Source: Betaproteobacteria bacterium
Lineage (GTDB): Bacteria; Pseudomonadota; Gammaproteobacteria; Burkholderiales; Casimicrobiaceae
NCBI GenBank assembly: GCA_004293675.1
Contig: READ01000015.1
Location: 150,865 to 214,864, forward strand
Direction: 5' to 3'
Length of the DNA: 64,000 bases
The first letter of the stretch is position 1; each line of letters begins with the position of its first letter. The translations under genes were made by a program, and so were the position numbers. This document shows positions 1 to 7,825 of the stretch, piece after piece. The notes beneath the pieces are model-generated. The model made no database searches, had not been told where the DNA came from, and saw only the letters and a list, made by a program, of their open reading frames with translations.

Positions 1-1
1 G

Positions 2-2206
2 GCATCGCGATTCGCTGACGATGGTGTGACCGCGTTGTATCAAGCGATGCTGCCCGCGCTCGTTGCCAAAGGTTTGAAGGTCAAGACGAGTTTGTTGCCC
101 AGCGTTGAAACGAGAGCCTCCTCGCAAACCCAGGCCATCGTTCCCGGCGCTCGCGCTCGCTATCTCGCGGAGATTGCGGATAGCGTGCGCGGCTATCACC
201 GTTGGGCGGATACGCAAGCGCAAATTGCGCGGGAGCGGCAGCAGTTGTTGGCGACGAAGCGGATGCTTGGTCTTCTCCCCTCGCCCGCAGGCGGGAGAGG
301 GGTTGGGGGTGAGGGTGGCCGCCCATCGGAGAGCTCTCTTCTTCTCCGCAGCACCCTCACCGCTACCCCTCTCCCGCCTGCGGGCGAGGGGTTTGGTGCG
401 ACTATCGATGCGCTCATTGCAGACCGCAACCAATCCCTCGATCCACGCGCCAAGAAACTCTTAGACATGTGGCCGCAAACCGTCGCCAGTTATTCCGGCG
501 ACGAATACATCGTCAAAATTCGCGATAAAGAAATTCGCACCGCATTAACAACGACATCATTGTCGGGAACGAAGATTAAGAAGGTGGCTTTGCCGCGCTA
601 TGAAGACGATGGCGAAATACTGAAGTGGCAGTTGAAGGAAAACGTGCCCGGCAGTTTCCCATTCACTGCGGGCGTGTTCGCATTCAAGCGCGAAAACGAA
701 GATCCGACGCGCATGTTCGCTGGTGAGGGAGACGCGTTTCGTACCAACAAGCGATTCAAGAAAGTCAGCGAAGGCATGGACGCCAAGCGCTTGTCCACAG
801 CGTTCGACAGCGTCACGCTCTACGGCAACGATCCTGCCGTGCGTCCAGACATCTACGGTAAGGTCGGCAACAGCGGCGTGAGCATCGCCACTCTCGACGA
901 CATGAAAGTACTCTACGACGGCTTTGATTTGTGTGCGCCGACGACATCGGTTTCGATGACCATCAACGGCCCCGCGCCGACGATTCTCGCGTTCTTTATG
1001 AACACGGCGATCACGCAGCAGCTCACGAAGTTCAAAGCGGATAACAAACGCGAACCGACCGATGATGAGGTGGCAAAGATCAAAGCGTGGACGCTTGAAA
1101 ACGTGCGTGGTACGGTGCAGGCTGACATTCTGAAAGAAGATCAGGGGCAGAACACCTGCATCTTCTCGACCGAGTTTTCGCTAAAGGTCATGGGTGACAT
1201 CGCGCAGTACTTCGTGCAAAACAAAGTGCGTAATTTCTATTCAGTTTCGATCAGCGGTTATCACATTGCTGAGGCCGGCGCGAATCCGATTTCGCAGCTT
1301 GCGTTCACGCTTTCAAACGGATTTACGTTCGTTGAGGCCTACCTCGCGCGCGGCATGCACATCGATGATTTCGCGCAGAACTTGTCGTTCTTTTTCAGCA
1401 ATGGCATGGACCCGGAATACACCGTGCTCGGTCGCGTCGCGCGGCGTATCTGGGCCATAGCGATGCGCGAAAAATACGGCGCGAATGATCGCAGCCAAAA
1501 ACTCAAATATCACATTCAAACCAGCGGCCGTAGCCTGCACGCGCAGGAAATTCAGTTCAACGACATCCGCACTACGCTGCAAGCACTGATCGCCGTATAC
1601 GACAACTGCAACAGCCTGCACACCAACGCATTTGATGAAGCGATCACCACACCGACCGAAGAATCAGTGCGCCGCGCGATGGCGATTCAGCTCATCATCA
1701 ATCGCGAATGGGGTCTTGCCAAAAACGAAAACCCGAACCAAGGTGCGTTCATCATCGACGAACTCACAGACTTGGTTGAAGAAGCCGTGCTCAAAGAATT
1801 CGAAGCGATTTCAGAACGCGGCGGCGTACTCGGCGCCATGGAAACCGGCTATCAACGCGGCAAGATTCAAGAAGAATCGATGCACTACGAATGGCTGAAG
1901 CACGACGGTACGTTGCCGATCATCGGCGTAAACACCTTCCGCAATCCGCACGGTGATGCCGTTCAGGAAACACTAGAACTGGCGCGCTCTACCGACGAAG
2001 AAAAGCAGAGTCAACTAAAACGACTCGATGATTTCCATCACCGCAACGCGAGCGCATCAAACGTAGTGATCAACAAACTCAAACAAACCGCGATGAGCGG
2101 CGGCAACGTGTTTGCTGAGTTGATGGAGACGGTAAAGGTTGCCTCGCTCGGGCAGATTACCGATGCGCTGTTTGAAGTGGGTGGGCAGTATCGACGGAGT
2201 ATGTAG
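2..2206 (+). CDS. icmF: Fused isobutyryl-CoA mutase IcmF, C-terminal part (5' end outside window)
   Basis: The reading frame is open to the left window edge, so only the last 734 residues are present. IcmF is an adenosylcobalamin enzyme that interconverts isobutyryl-CoA and n-butyryl-CoA, with a B12 domain, a G-protein chaperone domain and a mutase domain in one chain. The visible part starts at the end of the G-domain/linker. The mutase barrel follows, with [40 protein letters not shown] and [13 protein letters not shown]. The TSGRSL form, instead of TSGWSL, favours IcmF over methylmalonyl-CoA mutase. Residues of about 90-132 of this fragment are not family sequence: they are encoded by a GC-rich palindromic repeat inserted in frame, lying in the linker before the mutase domain. 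The frame stays open to the normal C-terminus, so the gene is probably functional. Confidence 0.93.
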   Translation, partial: ASRFADDGVTALYQAMLPALVAKGLKVKTSLLPSVETRASSQTQAIVPGARARYLAEIADSVRGYHRWADTQAQIARERQQLLATKRMLGLLPSPAGGRGVGGEGGRPSESSLLLRSTLTATPLPPAGEGFGATIDALIADRNQSLDPRAKKLLDMWPQTVASYSGDEYIVKIRDKEIRTALTTTSLSGTKIKKVALPRYEDDGEILKWQLKENVPGSFPFTAGVFAFKRENEDPTRMFAGEGDAFRTNKRFKKVSEGMDAKRLSTAFDSVTLYGNDPAVRPDIYGKVGNSGVSIATLDDMKVLYDGFDLCAPTTSVSMTINGPAPTILAFFMNTAITQQLTKFKADNKREPTDDEVAKIKAWTLENVRGTVQADILKEDQGQNTCIFSTEFSLKVMGDIAQYFVQNKVRNFYSVSISGYHIAEAGANPISQLAFTLSNGFTFVEAYLARGMHIDDFAQNLSFFFSNGMDPEYTVLGRVARRIWAIAMREKYGANDRSQKLKYHIQTSGRSLHAQEIQFNDIRTTLQALIAVYDNCNSLHTNAFDEAITTPTEESVRRAMAIQLIINREWGLAKNENPNQGAFIIDELTDLVEEAVLKEFEAISERGGVLGAMETGYQRGKIQEESMHYEWLKHDGTLPIIGVNTFRNPHGDAVQETLELARSTDEEKQSQLKRLDDFHHRNASASNVVINKLKQTAMSGGNVFAELMETVKVASLGQITDALFEVGGQYRRSM
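275..392. repeat. GC-rich palindromic repeat pair inside icmF
   Basis: Two 26-bp arms, 277-302 and 366-391, are perfect reverse complements, and each arm can itself fold into a hairpin around GCCCGCAGGCGGG-like sequence. Further complementary GTGAGGG/CACCCTCAC tracts flank the spacer. It has the same architecture as the intergenic palindrome pairs elsewhere in the window and as the one inside mnmG. It reads through without a stop in the icmF frame. Confidence 0.9.
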
Positions 2207-2236
2207 ATTTCATCTCGCTAAACATAAAGAAATGTT

Positions 2237-2286
2237 AATTTCCTAATAACTGTTTATAATTTCCTAAACGGCGAATGTTAGGAAAT
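2237..2286 (+). promoter_or_regulatory. Promoter with three operator-like AATTTCCTAA boxes
   Basis: AATTTCCTAA occurs at 2237-2246 and again at 2258-2267, 21 bp apart. The inverted form TTAGGAAAT occurs at 2278-2286, another 20 bp on. A perfect TATAAT lies at 2255-2260, overlapping the second box; no good -35 is visible 16-18 bp upstream. The last box covers the ribosome-binding AGGA of the downstream gene. Spacing of two helical turns suggests one protein bound on one face, perhaps the HTH protein encoded just downstream; that assignment is inference. Confidence 0.6.
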
Positions 2287-2290
2287 ATCG

Positions 2291-3316
2291 ATGAGATCCG
2301 CAGGCCTAGATCCAGTTACTCGGGGTTGGATTACGCAGCGTGCAAGAGAGAGTCCGGAAGGGCTGAGCAGTTGGATTGCCGACAAATTTGGCATCACCAG
2401 ACGCACGGCCAACCTATGGCTGGCGACAATTGTTGCTCAAGGCTTTCTAAAGGCAACTGGCACAACGCACAAGGTGTATTCGATAGGCCCGAACGTCGAA
2501 TTCTCATTTTTTGTTCCTGTTGTTGGGCTCGACGAAAATCAGCTTTGGCTTGATCGAATACTTCCGTGGCTGGACGCAATTCCCGACAACGTGATTCGCA
2601 TTTGCCATCATGGTTTCACGGAAATGGTTAACAACGCATGCGATCACTCCGAAGGAAAAGAGTTGTGGGTGAGGCTGCGTGTAGATGCTTCTGTCGTCGA
2701 GATGATTGTTGATGACGATGGCGTTGGCATCTTTAACAAAGTACAGCGAGCCCTTAACCTTCCTGATCCGAGGCTTTCGCTCCTTGAGCTTGCTAAAGGC
2801 CGTTTCACTACTGACCCAAAAAATCACTCCGGCGAAGGCATTTTCTTTTCTTCGCGGATGTTCGACGACTTCGCTATTCACGCCGACGGACTTATTTTTA
2901 GTCATCAAGACGGAACAAAGTTTGATTACCTATTCGAAGGAGAGCAAGCCGAAAAAGGCACTATGGTCGTAATGCGGATTGCACGAAACAGCACGAGAGT
3001 GCCGAATGACGTGTTCTTCCAATTCGCTGCGCCAGACGAATTCACTTTTGACCGCACCATCGTGCCAATGAAGCTAGCTCGACTTGGCAACGAAAATCTG
3101 GTGTCACGTTCGCAAGCGAAGCGAGTGATTCTGCGCTTCGACCGCTTCAGTTTTGTCGATCTTGATTTCAATGGCATACCCACCATTGGCCAAGCGTTCG
3201 CCGATGAGATATTTCGGGTGTATGCCAAGGCACATCCTGAAATCAAACTCAGCTATTCCAATTGTGTGCCAGAGGTGGAGCTGATGATTCGTCGAGCGCT
3301 AGCTCATGTTGAGTAG
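2291..3316 (+). CDS. HTH / GHKL ATPase / STAS-like (DUF4325) regulator
   Basis: 341 residues in three parts. Residues about 10-60 look like a helix-turn-helix (SSWIADKFGITRRTANLWL). Residues about 105-250 are a GHKL-type histidine-kinase-like ATPase with an N-box (EMVNNACDHS, from about 111), G1 box (DDDGVGIF, about 140) and G2 box (GEGIFFSS, about 181). Residues about 270-335 resemble the STAS-like DUF4325 domain (SRSQAKR, VDLDFNGIPTIGQAFADE). There is no dimerisation/phosphoacceptor His region, membrane segment or receiver domain, so it is not a classical sensor kinase. The layout recalls an anti-sigma kinase (RsbW-like) joined to an STAS antagonist, with a DNA-binding head. Start chosen at ATG 2291 behind TTAGGAAA. 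It is monocistronic, with its own promoter and operator-like boxes. Its target and signal are unknown. Confidence 0.8.
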   Translation: MRSAGLDPVTRGWITQRARESPEGLSSWIADKFGITRRTANLWLATIVAQGFLKATGTTHKVYSIGPNVEFSFFVPVVGLDENQLWLDRILPWLDAIPDNVIRICHHGFTEMVNNACDHSEGKELWVRLRVDASVVEMIVDDDGVGIFNKVQRALNLPDPRLSLLELAKGRFTTDPKNHSGEGIFFSSRMFDDFAIHADGLIFSHQDGTKFDYLFEGEQAEKGTMVVMRIARNSTRVPNDVFFQFAAPDEFTFDRTIVPMKLARLGNENLVSRSQAKRVILRFDRFSFVDLDFNGIPTIGQAFADEIFRVYAKAHPEIKLSYSNCVPEVELMIRRALAHVE

Positions 3317-3326
3317 TGATTGAGCG

Positions 3327-3588
3327 CTACACCACCATCGGCGTAACCACTCCATCCATAGCCAACACCGCCCCCGTGATGTAACACGTTCGGTTCGATG
3401 CGGGGTAAACCACTGCGTCGGCGATTTCTCTGGACTCTGCGATGCGGCCTAGCGGGCGCGTGGCTTTGGCTCGCATGAGGGCTTCTTCCACGCTGATGCC
3501 TTGTTGCCTTGCCTCGGCTTGCATGCCTTCGTGCAGGCGTTCGGTGAGCGTGAGGCCGCGGTTGACGGCGTTCACGCGCACGCCTCTG
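3327..3588 (-). pseudogene. SDR oxidoreductase 3' fragment, copy A
   Basis: The minus strand encodes only the last ~84 residues of a short-chain dehydrogenase/reductase. It has RVNAVNRGL, the region that normally follows the catalytic YxxxK, then RIAESREIADAV and YITGAVLAMDG. The Rossmann GxxxGxG half and the catalytic Tyr/Lys are missing. A second, closely similar copy lies at 4844-5098 on the same strand. Copy A has diverged at conserved places (NRGL for NPGL, VVYPASN for VVYLASN), consistent with decay. Confidence 0.85.
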
Positions 3589-3607
3589 CCTGCTTCTCAC
3601 GCGGCGG

Positions 3608-3835
3608 TCACCCCTGCTTCACTCGAACCTGCCCCGCGCGATACTGATTGATCGATTTCAACAAATGCTTTGCGTTGGCAGGTTCAGCGAGCAAATGGCT
3701 CGTCTCGTTGAACCCGTCGGCAGCGTCAAGCATTGATGTGTTGCGGTCAGGACGAATACCGGGAAGCAATCCGCCCTTGCCGTTCATCACGGGGACATTC
3801 AGATTCGGTGGTTTTTTGACAAGTCGTCTGGTCAT
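3608..3835 (-). CDS. Small protein with Phd/YefM-like C-terminus (orphan or truncated antitoxin)
   Basis: 75 residues with GAGG six bases before the ATG at 3835. The second half (NETSHLLAEPANAKHLLKSI, then NQYRAGQV) matches the C-terminal, toxin-binding segment of Phd/YefM antitoxins (compare E. coli YefM [20 protein letters not shown]). The first half, with VKKPPNLNVPVMNGKGGLLP, does not resemble the YefM DNA-binding domain and I do not recognise it. No partner toxin is adjacent. The gene stops about 20 bp from SDR fragment A, so its 3' end may have been cut by the rearrangement that made that junction. Confidence 0.45.
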   Translation of the reverse strand: MTRRLVKKPPNLNVPVMNGKGGLLPGIRPDRNTSMLDAADGFNETSHLLAEPANAKHLLKSINQYRAGQVRVKQG

Positions 3836-4018
3836 TTCATCCTCGCAATCATTCGCCGCCAGAATTCAAGCCCATGTCTGCATTGTGACTGTTCCCGCCC
3901 AGTAATTTATACGAGTATTGCCGCAACCAAGGCATCCGGCGCGAGCGGGGCACGCCTGAAACGACAGCCCCGCGCCAATGCGCAGCAAAGTGACGAATGC
4001 TGCGCTACTATCTCGCTC

Positions 4019-4240
4019 ATGAGCACAATGCATGACAAGTTGCCTCTAGACCCACTGGCTGTGGGGGAGGAGCCTACCGACGAACAGCTCGCGGAAATCA
4101 TGGACGACGTAGCGCGCGTTGCGCGCGAAAAGCGCGCGGCGGCTGAACTTAACTCCCGCGCTGTTCTCGCAGCGGATTTGCTCGCGGCGCAAGCGCGTAC
4201 CGAGTACCAGCGTAAACAGTTCGATCTACCGCGTCTTTAG
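4019..4240 (+). CDS. Putative antitoxin of the zeta-toxin module
   Basis: 73 residues, acidic in the middle (PTDEQLAEIMDDVARVAREK) and helical throughout. It ends 11 bp before the zeta-toxin ATG. Short acidic helical proteins immediately upstream of zeta-family kinases usually neutralise the toxin by blocking its ATP or UDP-GlcNAc site. The role is inferred from position and size, because the sequence itself has no strong motif. An in-frame ATG at 4028 is an alternative start. Confidence 0.55.
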   Translation: MSTMHDKLPLDPLAVGEEPTDEQLAEIMDDVARVAREKRAAAELNSRAVLAADLLAAQARTEYQRKQFDLPRL

Positions 4241-4251
4241 TCGCTGTGGAC

Positions 4252-4863
4252 ATGTCGCGCCCTCGCCTGATTGTCGTCGCCGGGCCGAATGGGGCAGGCA
4301 AGACGTCCATCACTGAAGCGGTATTGCGGCACCAATGGATGCACGGTTGCGAATACGTCAATCCCGACAACATCGCACGCGATGAGTTCGGAGACTGGAA
4401 CTCACTTGACGCTGTATTGAAAGCCGCCAATCTGGCTGCTGAGCGTCGCGAAAACTGCCTGCAGCAGAGCAACGACCTCGCATCCGAGACAGTACTTTCG
4501 TCACCCGACAAAGTGGATTTTGTGTTGCGAGCTGCGCAGGCCGGATTTTTCGTGCGGCTGTTCTTCGTCGGCACACGGGACGCTACGATCAATGCGGCGC
4601 GCATTGCCCGCCGGGTGATGGAGGGCGGGCACGAGGTTCCCATCGGCAAGATCATTTCGCGCTGCGGCAAGTCCATCGCCAACTGTGCGCAACTCGAGTC
4701 GGTCGTGGATCGACTTTACGTTTACGACAACAGCGTGGATAACGCCTCACCGCAGTTGTGTTTTCGCGCATCCGAAGGCCAGCTCAACAAGCGCTATCTG
4801 CCTGTGCCCGATTGGGCGCAGTCCATTTTTGAGCGCGTGCCCGCTACACCACCATCGGCGTAA
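4252..4863 (+). CDS. Zeta-toxin family kinase
   Basis: About 203 residues. The Walker A motif GPNGAGKTS lies at residues ~11-19. It is followed by EYVNPDNIARDEF, the typical zeta region after the P-loop, then SETVLSS, VRLFFVGT and RIARRVMEGGHEVPIGKII. Zeta toxins phosphorylate UDP-N-acetylglucosamine and so block cell wall synthesis. ATG 4252 is chosen; GTG 4246 is possible. The last codons (ERVPATPPSA, stop) are read from the antisense of SDR fragment B. The natural C-terminus has therefore been replaced or fixed by the junction with that fragment. With the small upstream gene it forms a likely toxin-antitoxin pair. Confidence 0.82.
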   Translation: MSRPRLIVVAGPNGAGKTSITEAVLRHQWMHGCEYVNPDNIARDEFGDWNSLDAVLKAANLAAERRENCLQQSNDLASETVLSSPDKVDFVLRAAQAGFFVRLFFVGTRDATINAARIARRVMEGGHEVPIGKIISRCGKSIANCAQLESVVDRLYVYDNSVDNASPQLCFRASEGQLNKRYLPVPDWAQSIFERVPATPPSA

Positions 4864-5098
4864 CCGCCCCATCCATAGCCACCACCGCCCCCGTGATGTA
4901 GCTCGCGCGCTTTGATGCGAGGTAGACCATTGCGTCGGCGATTTCGCTGGGTTCTGCGATGCGATAGAGCGGGCGGGTGGCTTTGACTCGGGTCAGGGCT
5001 TCTTCCATGCTGATGCCTTGTTGCCGTGCCTCGGCTTGCATGCCTTCTTGCAGGCGCTCGGTGAGCGTGAGACCGGGGTTGACGGCGTTCACGCGCGC
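4844..5098 (-). pseudogene. SDR oxidoreductase 3' fragment, copy B
   Basis: Second copy of the ~255-bp SDR 3' end, encoding RVNAVNPGLTLTERL, then RIAEPSEIADAMVYLAS and YITGAVVAMDGAVTP. It keeps the family consensus better than copy A. Its stop lies inside the 3' end of the zeta-toxin gene on the other strand. Upstream of VNAVNPG the SDR frame is lost at once, so no full enzyme is encoded. Confidence 0.85.
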
Positions 5099-5159
5099 AC
5101 CCTTTCCAGTGTTCGGATGCCATCGAGCGGAGCGCGCAACGAAACCGGATAATCACTGG

Positions 5160-5615
5160 ATGAATCGAGAGAAATTGGCGCACCACTTACTGACGCTCGT
5201 TGGACTTGCGACGCTTTTGATTGCGCTCAGCGCCTGCGCCCGCACCGACCCAGAAAAAGCACTGCGCGCGACGATTGCTGAAATGGAGGCCGCGGTCAAA
5301 GCGCGTGAGCCTGCGAAACTCGTTGGCTACCTTGCGCCGGATTTCGCGCGCAGTGGCGAAGGCGGGATGAATCGCGATGACGCTCGGCGCACGGTGGCGG
5401 CGGTGTTGCTTACGAACCCGAACATTTACATGAACGTGTCGATCAGCGAATTGACGATTACGGGCAATACGGCAATGGCGAAATTGGTGGTCGTCGCGGG
5501 CGGCGGCTCGGGCATCATTCCGGAGCGTGCGCAGAGTTGGAATTTCACGACGCGCTGGCGATTTGACAACAACAAGTGGCTGGTGGAGCGCGCGGACTGG
5601 ACTGAATTGCTGTAA
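5160..5615 (+). CDS. Small lipoprotein with NTF2-like fold
   Basis: 151 residues. An N-terminal hydrophobic stretch ends in the lipobox LSAC with Cys26, so the protein should be a lipoprotein. The rest (EKALRATIAEMEAAVKAREP, then KLVGYLAPDFARSG, ending NFTTRWRFDNNKWLVERADW) has the helix-then-curved-sheet pattern of NTF2-like/SnoaL proteins. No catalytic function can be assigned. The start at ATG 5160 is chosen because it places the signal peptide at the N-terminus; upstream codons run through the SDR remnant. Confidence 0.7.
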   Translation: MNREKLAHHLLTLVGLATLLIALSACARTDPEKALRATIAEMEAAVKAREPAKLVGYLAPDFARSGEGGMNRDDARRTVAAVLLTNPNIYMNVSISELTITGNTAMAKLVVVAGGGSGIIPERAQSWNFTTRWRFDNNKWLVERADWTELL

Positions 5616-5680
5616 CCCGCCCGTGGTTGGATAAGCTGACCACCGACGCTACTGAACATCAACACTTGGATGAAAACTTT

Positions 5681-6130
5681 ATGAGCCTTGACGCGAACCT
5701 TGCGATTTTTCACCACCTACTGGCGTTTGCATTGGTGGGGGTTTTGATGGCGGAATGGGCGGTGTTGCGTGGGCCGATTTCGGCGCAGTCGGTGCGCTTT
5801 TTACCGAAGCTCGATGCGGCGTACGGGATTGCGGCGCTGCTGCTTTTGATCGTTGGTTATCTGCGCGTTCGTTACGGCGTTAAGGGTTTCGCGTTCTACA
5901 GCGGGAATCCGGTGTTTTGGATGAAGATCGCGTTCTTTGCAGCGGTGGGTTTGTTGTCGATCATCCCGACCCTTTCGTTTTTTCGTTGGTCGCGCGCCTT
6001 CAAATCAACGAATGCGTTGCCGACGGATGCGCAGTGGATTCGCGCGCGCAGGCTGGTGTTGATTGAGGTGCATTTGCTCGCGCCGGTGATGATTTTTGCG
6101 GCGATCATGGCGCGTGGAATCGGGTTGTAG
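5681..6130 (+). CDS. DUF2214-family membrane protein
   Basis: 149 residues with four probable membrane helices, starting with LAIFHHLLAFALVGVLMAEW and a conserved Arg-Gly-Pro (VLRGPIS), the usual start of DUF2214 proteins. Function unknown. ATG 5681 is preferred over an upstream TTG because it begins just before the first helix. It follows the lipoprotein gene by 65 bp on the same strand and converges on ccmG. Confidence 0.75.
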   Translation: MSLDANLAIFHHLLAFALVGVLMAEWAVLRGPISAQSVRFLPKLDAAYGIAALLLLIVGYLRVRYGVKGFAFYSGNPVFWMKIAFFAAVGLLSIIPTLSFFRWSRAFKSTNALPTDAQWIRARRLVLIEVHLLAPVMIFAAIMARGIGL

Positions 6131-6198
6131 CGCTGTAGATAGCGAATTGATGAGTCAGGAAGTGTTCCGTTTCTTCGACACAAACTTTATTGAGCAAT

Positions 6199-6282
6199 GC
6201 CTTACGAAATAAGGCATTACGGCGATTTATATCGATTATTGAAAAGTCATCTAATCTGCTTATAGTCCATATTTTACCGGGC
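6199..6282 (+). repeat. 84-bp two-hairpin element, copy 1
   Basis: The left hairpin, AATGCCTTA-CGAAA-TAAGGCATT (6196-6218), has nine perfect pairs. The right arm is GTCCATATTTTACCGGGC at 6265-6282. The span from first GCC to last GGC is 84 bp and the arm-to-arm pitch is 66 bp. It lies in the AT-rich gap between the convergent DUF2214 gene and ccmG. The 17-nt core GCCTTACGAAATAAGGC is identical in the copy at 43199. Confidence 0.75.
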
Positions 6283-6398
6283 AATATGCTGAAAAGTTTG
6301 ATTGCGCTGCACTATGGCGACTCATGACCGTTCGCTACGGCGACTCATTCGCAATTCACACTCAAGTTCGCCCGATACACCGGCGAGCGAAAGTAATT

Positions 6399-6920
6399 TC
6401 AGCGCGGCGCCGCCACGAAAGGCGCGAATTTCTGCGCCGCAATTTCGTGGGTAATCGGGCCGACGTGCTTGGCGCGGATGATGCCTTCGGCGTCGATCAG
6501 AAACGTTTCTGGTGCGCCGTAAACGCCCCAATCCAAACCCACTTTGCCATCAGCGTCAAAAGCAGAGAGCACGAACGGATCGCCCGTTTTTTTGAGTACG
6601 TCTAGCCCCGCGGCTCGCTGATCTTTGTAGTTGAAGCCCACAATCGGCGCGAAGTTACTTTTCTGCAAATCCAACAGCACTGGGTGCTCTTCTTTGCAGC
6701 TGGCGCACCAACTCGCCCAAACATTCATGAGCCACACTTTGCCCTTCATGTCGGCGGGCGAAAAGTTGGCGTTTGGGTTGCCAAGCTGTGTGAGCGTGAA
6801 GGCGGGCGCGGGCTTGCCGATGAGCGGAGATGGCACTTCTTTCGGGTCGCGGAACAGCCCCCAATAGAGGATGCCGGCGAGGAGAAAAAAGGATAACGGG
6901 ACTAGGAGGCGTTTGTTCAT
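6399..6920 (-). CDS. ccmG: Thiol:disulfide interchange protein CcmG/DsbE
   Basis: 173 residues. An N-terminal membrane anchor (LLVPLSFFLLAGILYWGLF) is followed by a thioredoxin-like domain with the active site WASWCASC. The later GVYGAPETFLIDAEG segment contains the cis-Pro region of CcmG. It reduces apocytochrome c CXXCH cysteines in the periplasm before haem ligation. The start at ATG 6920 is chosen because upstream codons lack family sequence. Last gene of the ccm cluster; the ccmF expected just upstream and the ccmH expected downstream are absent. Confidence 0.93.
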   Translation of the reverse strand: MNKRLLVPLSFFLLAGILYWGLFRDPKEVPSPLIGKPAPAFTLTQLGNPNANFSPADMKGKVWLMNVWASWCASCKEEHPVLLDLQKSNFAPIVGFNYKDQRAAGLDVLKKTGDPFVLSAFDADGKVGLDWGVYGAPETFLIDAEGIIRAKHVGPITHEIAAQKFAPFVAAPR

Positions 6921-7020
6921 TGGGCGCGCTTGAGTGGTGAGCGAATTTGCGGCAAGGTGCGGTTTGTGCTGATTCCGGGAATGCGGCAACTGAGTCGGAT
7001 CGTGAACTAGTTTGCGATGA

Positions 7021-7062
7021 AAACCATCCCCACCCTAGCCCTCCCCTTGAAGGGGAGGGAAC
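7021..7062. repeat. Half of a CCCTCCCC/GGGGAGGG palindromic pair
   Basis: It contains CCATCCCCACCCTAGCCC and the palindrome CCCTCCCCTTGAAGGGGAGG, the same unit as the intergenic pairs at 25505, 30598, 31535 and 56174, but here only one half is present. It sits between ccmE and ccmG, where ccmF is normally found. Confidence 0.85.
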
Positions 7063-7083
7063 ACTGCGAATCGCACTCGGCCG

Positions 7084-7536
7084 TCAATACTTCAACGTCT
7101 TCTCAGCCGCAGCGCGCGCTTTGTTGGCTTGCTCGACAGCGCTCGCAGCCTCGGGCGGCATGTAATTTTCGTCATGTTTGGCGAGCACTTCTTTGGCGCG
7201 AAACACGCCGCCAGCGTCGAGTTTTCCCTGAGCGACGACGCCTTTACCTTCGCGGAATAAATCGGGCAGGATGCCGGTGTAGGCAACGCTCACCACTTGC
7301 GCGGTATCGGTGACCTTGAATGTGACATTGACACCGTCGCGCTTAACGCTACCTGTTTCGACCATGCCACCAATGCGAAAGGTGCGATTCATCGGCGCTT
7401 CGTTGGCTTTGATTTGCGTCGGCGTGAAAAAGAATGCGAGGTTATCTTTGAGCGCGGTGAGGACGAGCGCGGTCGCTGCGGCCAGGATAACCAGGCCGCC
7501 GAGGATTAGCGCGAGACGTTTTTGTTTAAGTGTCAT
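7084..7536 (-). CDS. ccmE: Periplasmic haem chaperone CcmE
   Basis: 150 residues: an N-terminal membrane anchor ([19 protein letters not shown]), a beta-barrel OB-fold core ([35 protein letters not shown]) and the HDENYMPPE motif. His121 is the covalent haem attachment residue and Tyr125 the haem-iron ligand. CcmE takes haem from CcmCD and passes it to the CcmF/H ligase. Downstream of ccmD in the same operon, with palindromic DNA on both sides. Confidence 0.95.
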   Translation of the reverse strand: MTLKQKRLALILGGLVILAAATALVLTALKDNLAFFFTPTQIKANEAPMNRTFRIGGMVETGSVKRDGVNVTFKVTDTAQVVSVAYTGILPDLFREGKGVVAQGKLDAGGVFRAKEVLAKHDENYMPPEAASAVEQANKARAAAEKTLKY

Positions 7537-7558
7537 GTTTGTTGTGGGATCAGTTTGG

Positions 7559-7657
7559 TTTTTGCCACAGATTTCACAGATTGCACAGATTGCACAGATT
7601 CGATTCGATCTGGAGTGGGCCGAAATCGGTGTTCATCTGTGAAATCTGTGGCAAAAA
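7559..7657. repeat. ACAGATTT-type inverted repeat
   Basis: TTTTTGCCACAGATTTCACAG, at 7559-7579, returns as its reverse complement at the other end (finishing at 7657), giving arms of about 23 bp around a spacer with short CACAGATTG tandem units. It belongs to the same family as 28921-29018 and the tandem block at 61844-62480. It lies within the ccm operon between ccmD and ccmE and could fold in the mRNA. Confidence 0.85.
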
Positions 7658-7825
7658 CTAAGGCAATCGCTTGAGCTCAACAACCGATTCGAGCGCCTTC
7701 TTTCGAGCGCTGCGCAGCGCCATGAGTTCCGCAACGATAGCAATTAGCAGCGCGCCGTAGCTGCCCCACACGAAAAAACCGCGTCCGCCCATGTCCCAAA
7801 ACGCGCTCCAGCTCTCCCAGATCAT
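7658..7825 (-). CDS. ccmD: Haem exporter protein CcmD
   Basis: 55 residues with one membrane helix preceded by the CcmD-typical FWDMGGRGFFVWGSYG and followed by a basic stretch (RSARKKALESV). CcmD is a small membrane protein that helps release haem-loaded CcmE from CcmC. The start overlaps the ccmC stop by four bases (ATGA, 7822-7825), implying translational coupling. Confidence 0.88.
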   Translation of the reverse strand: MIWESWSAFWDMGGRGFFVWGSYGALLIAIVAELMALRSARKKALESVVELKRLP

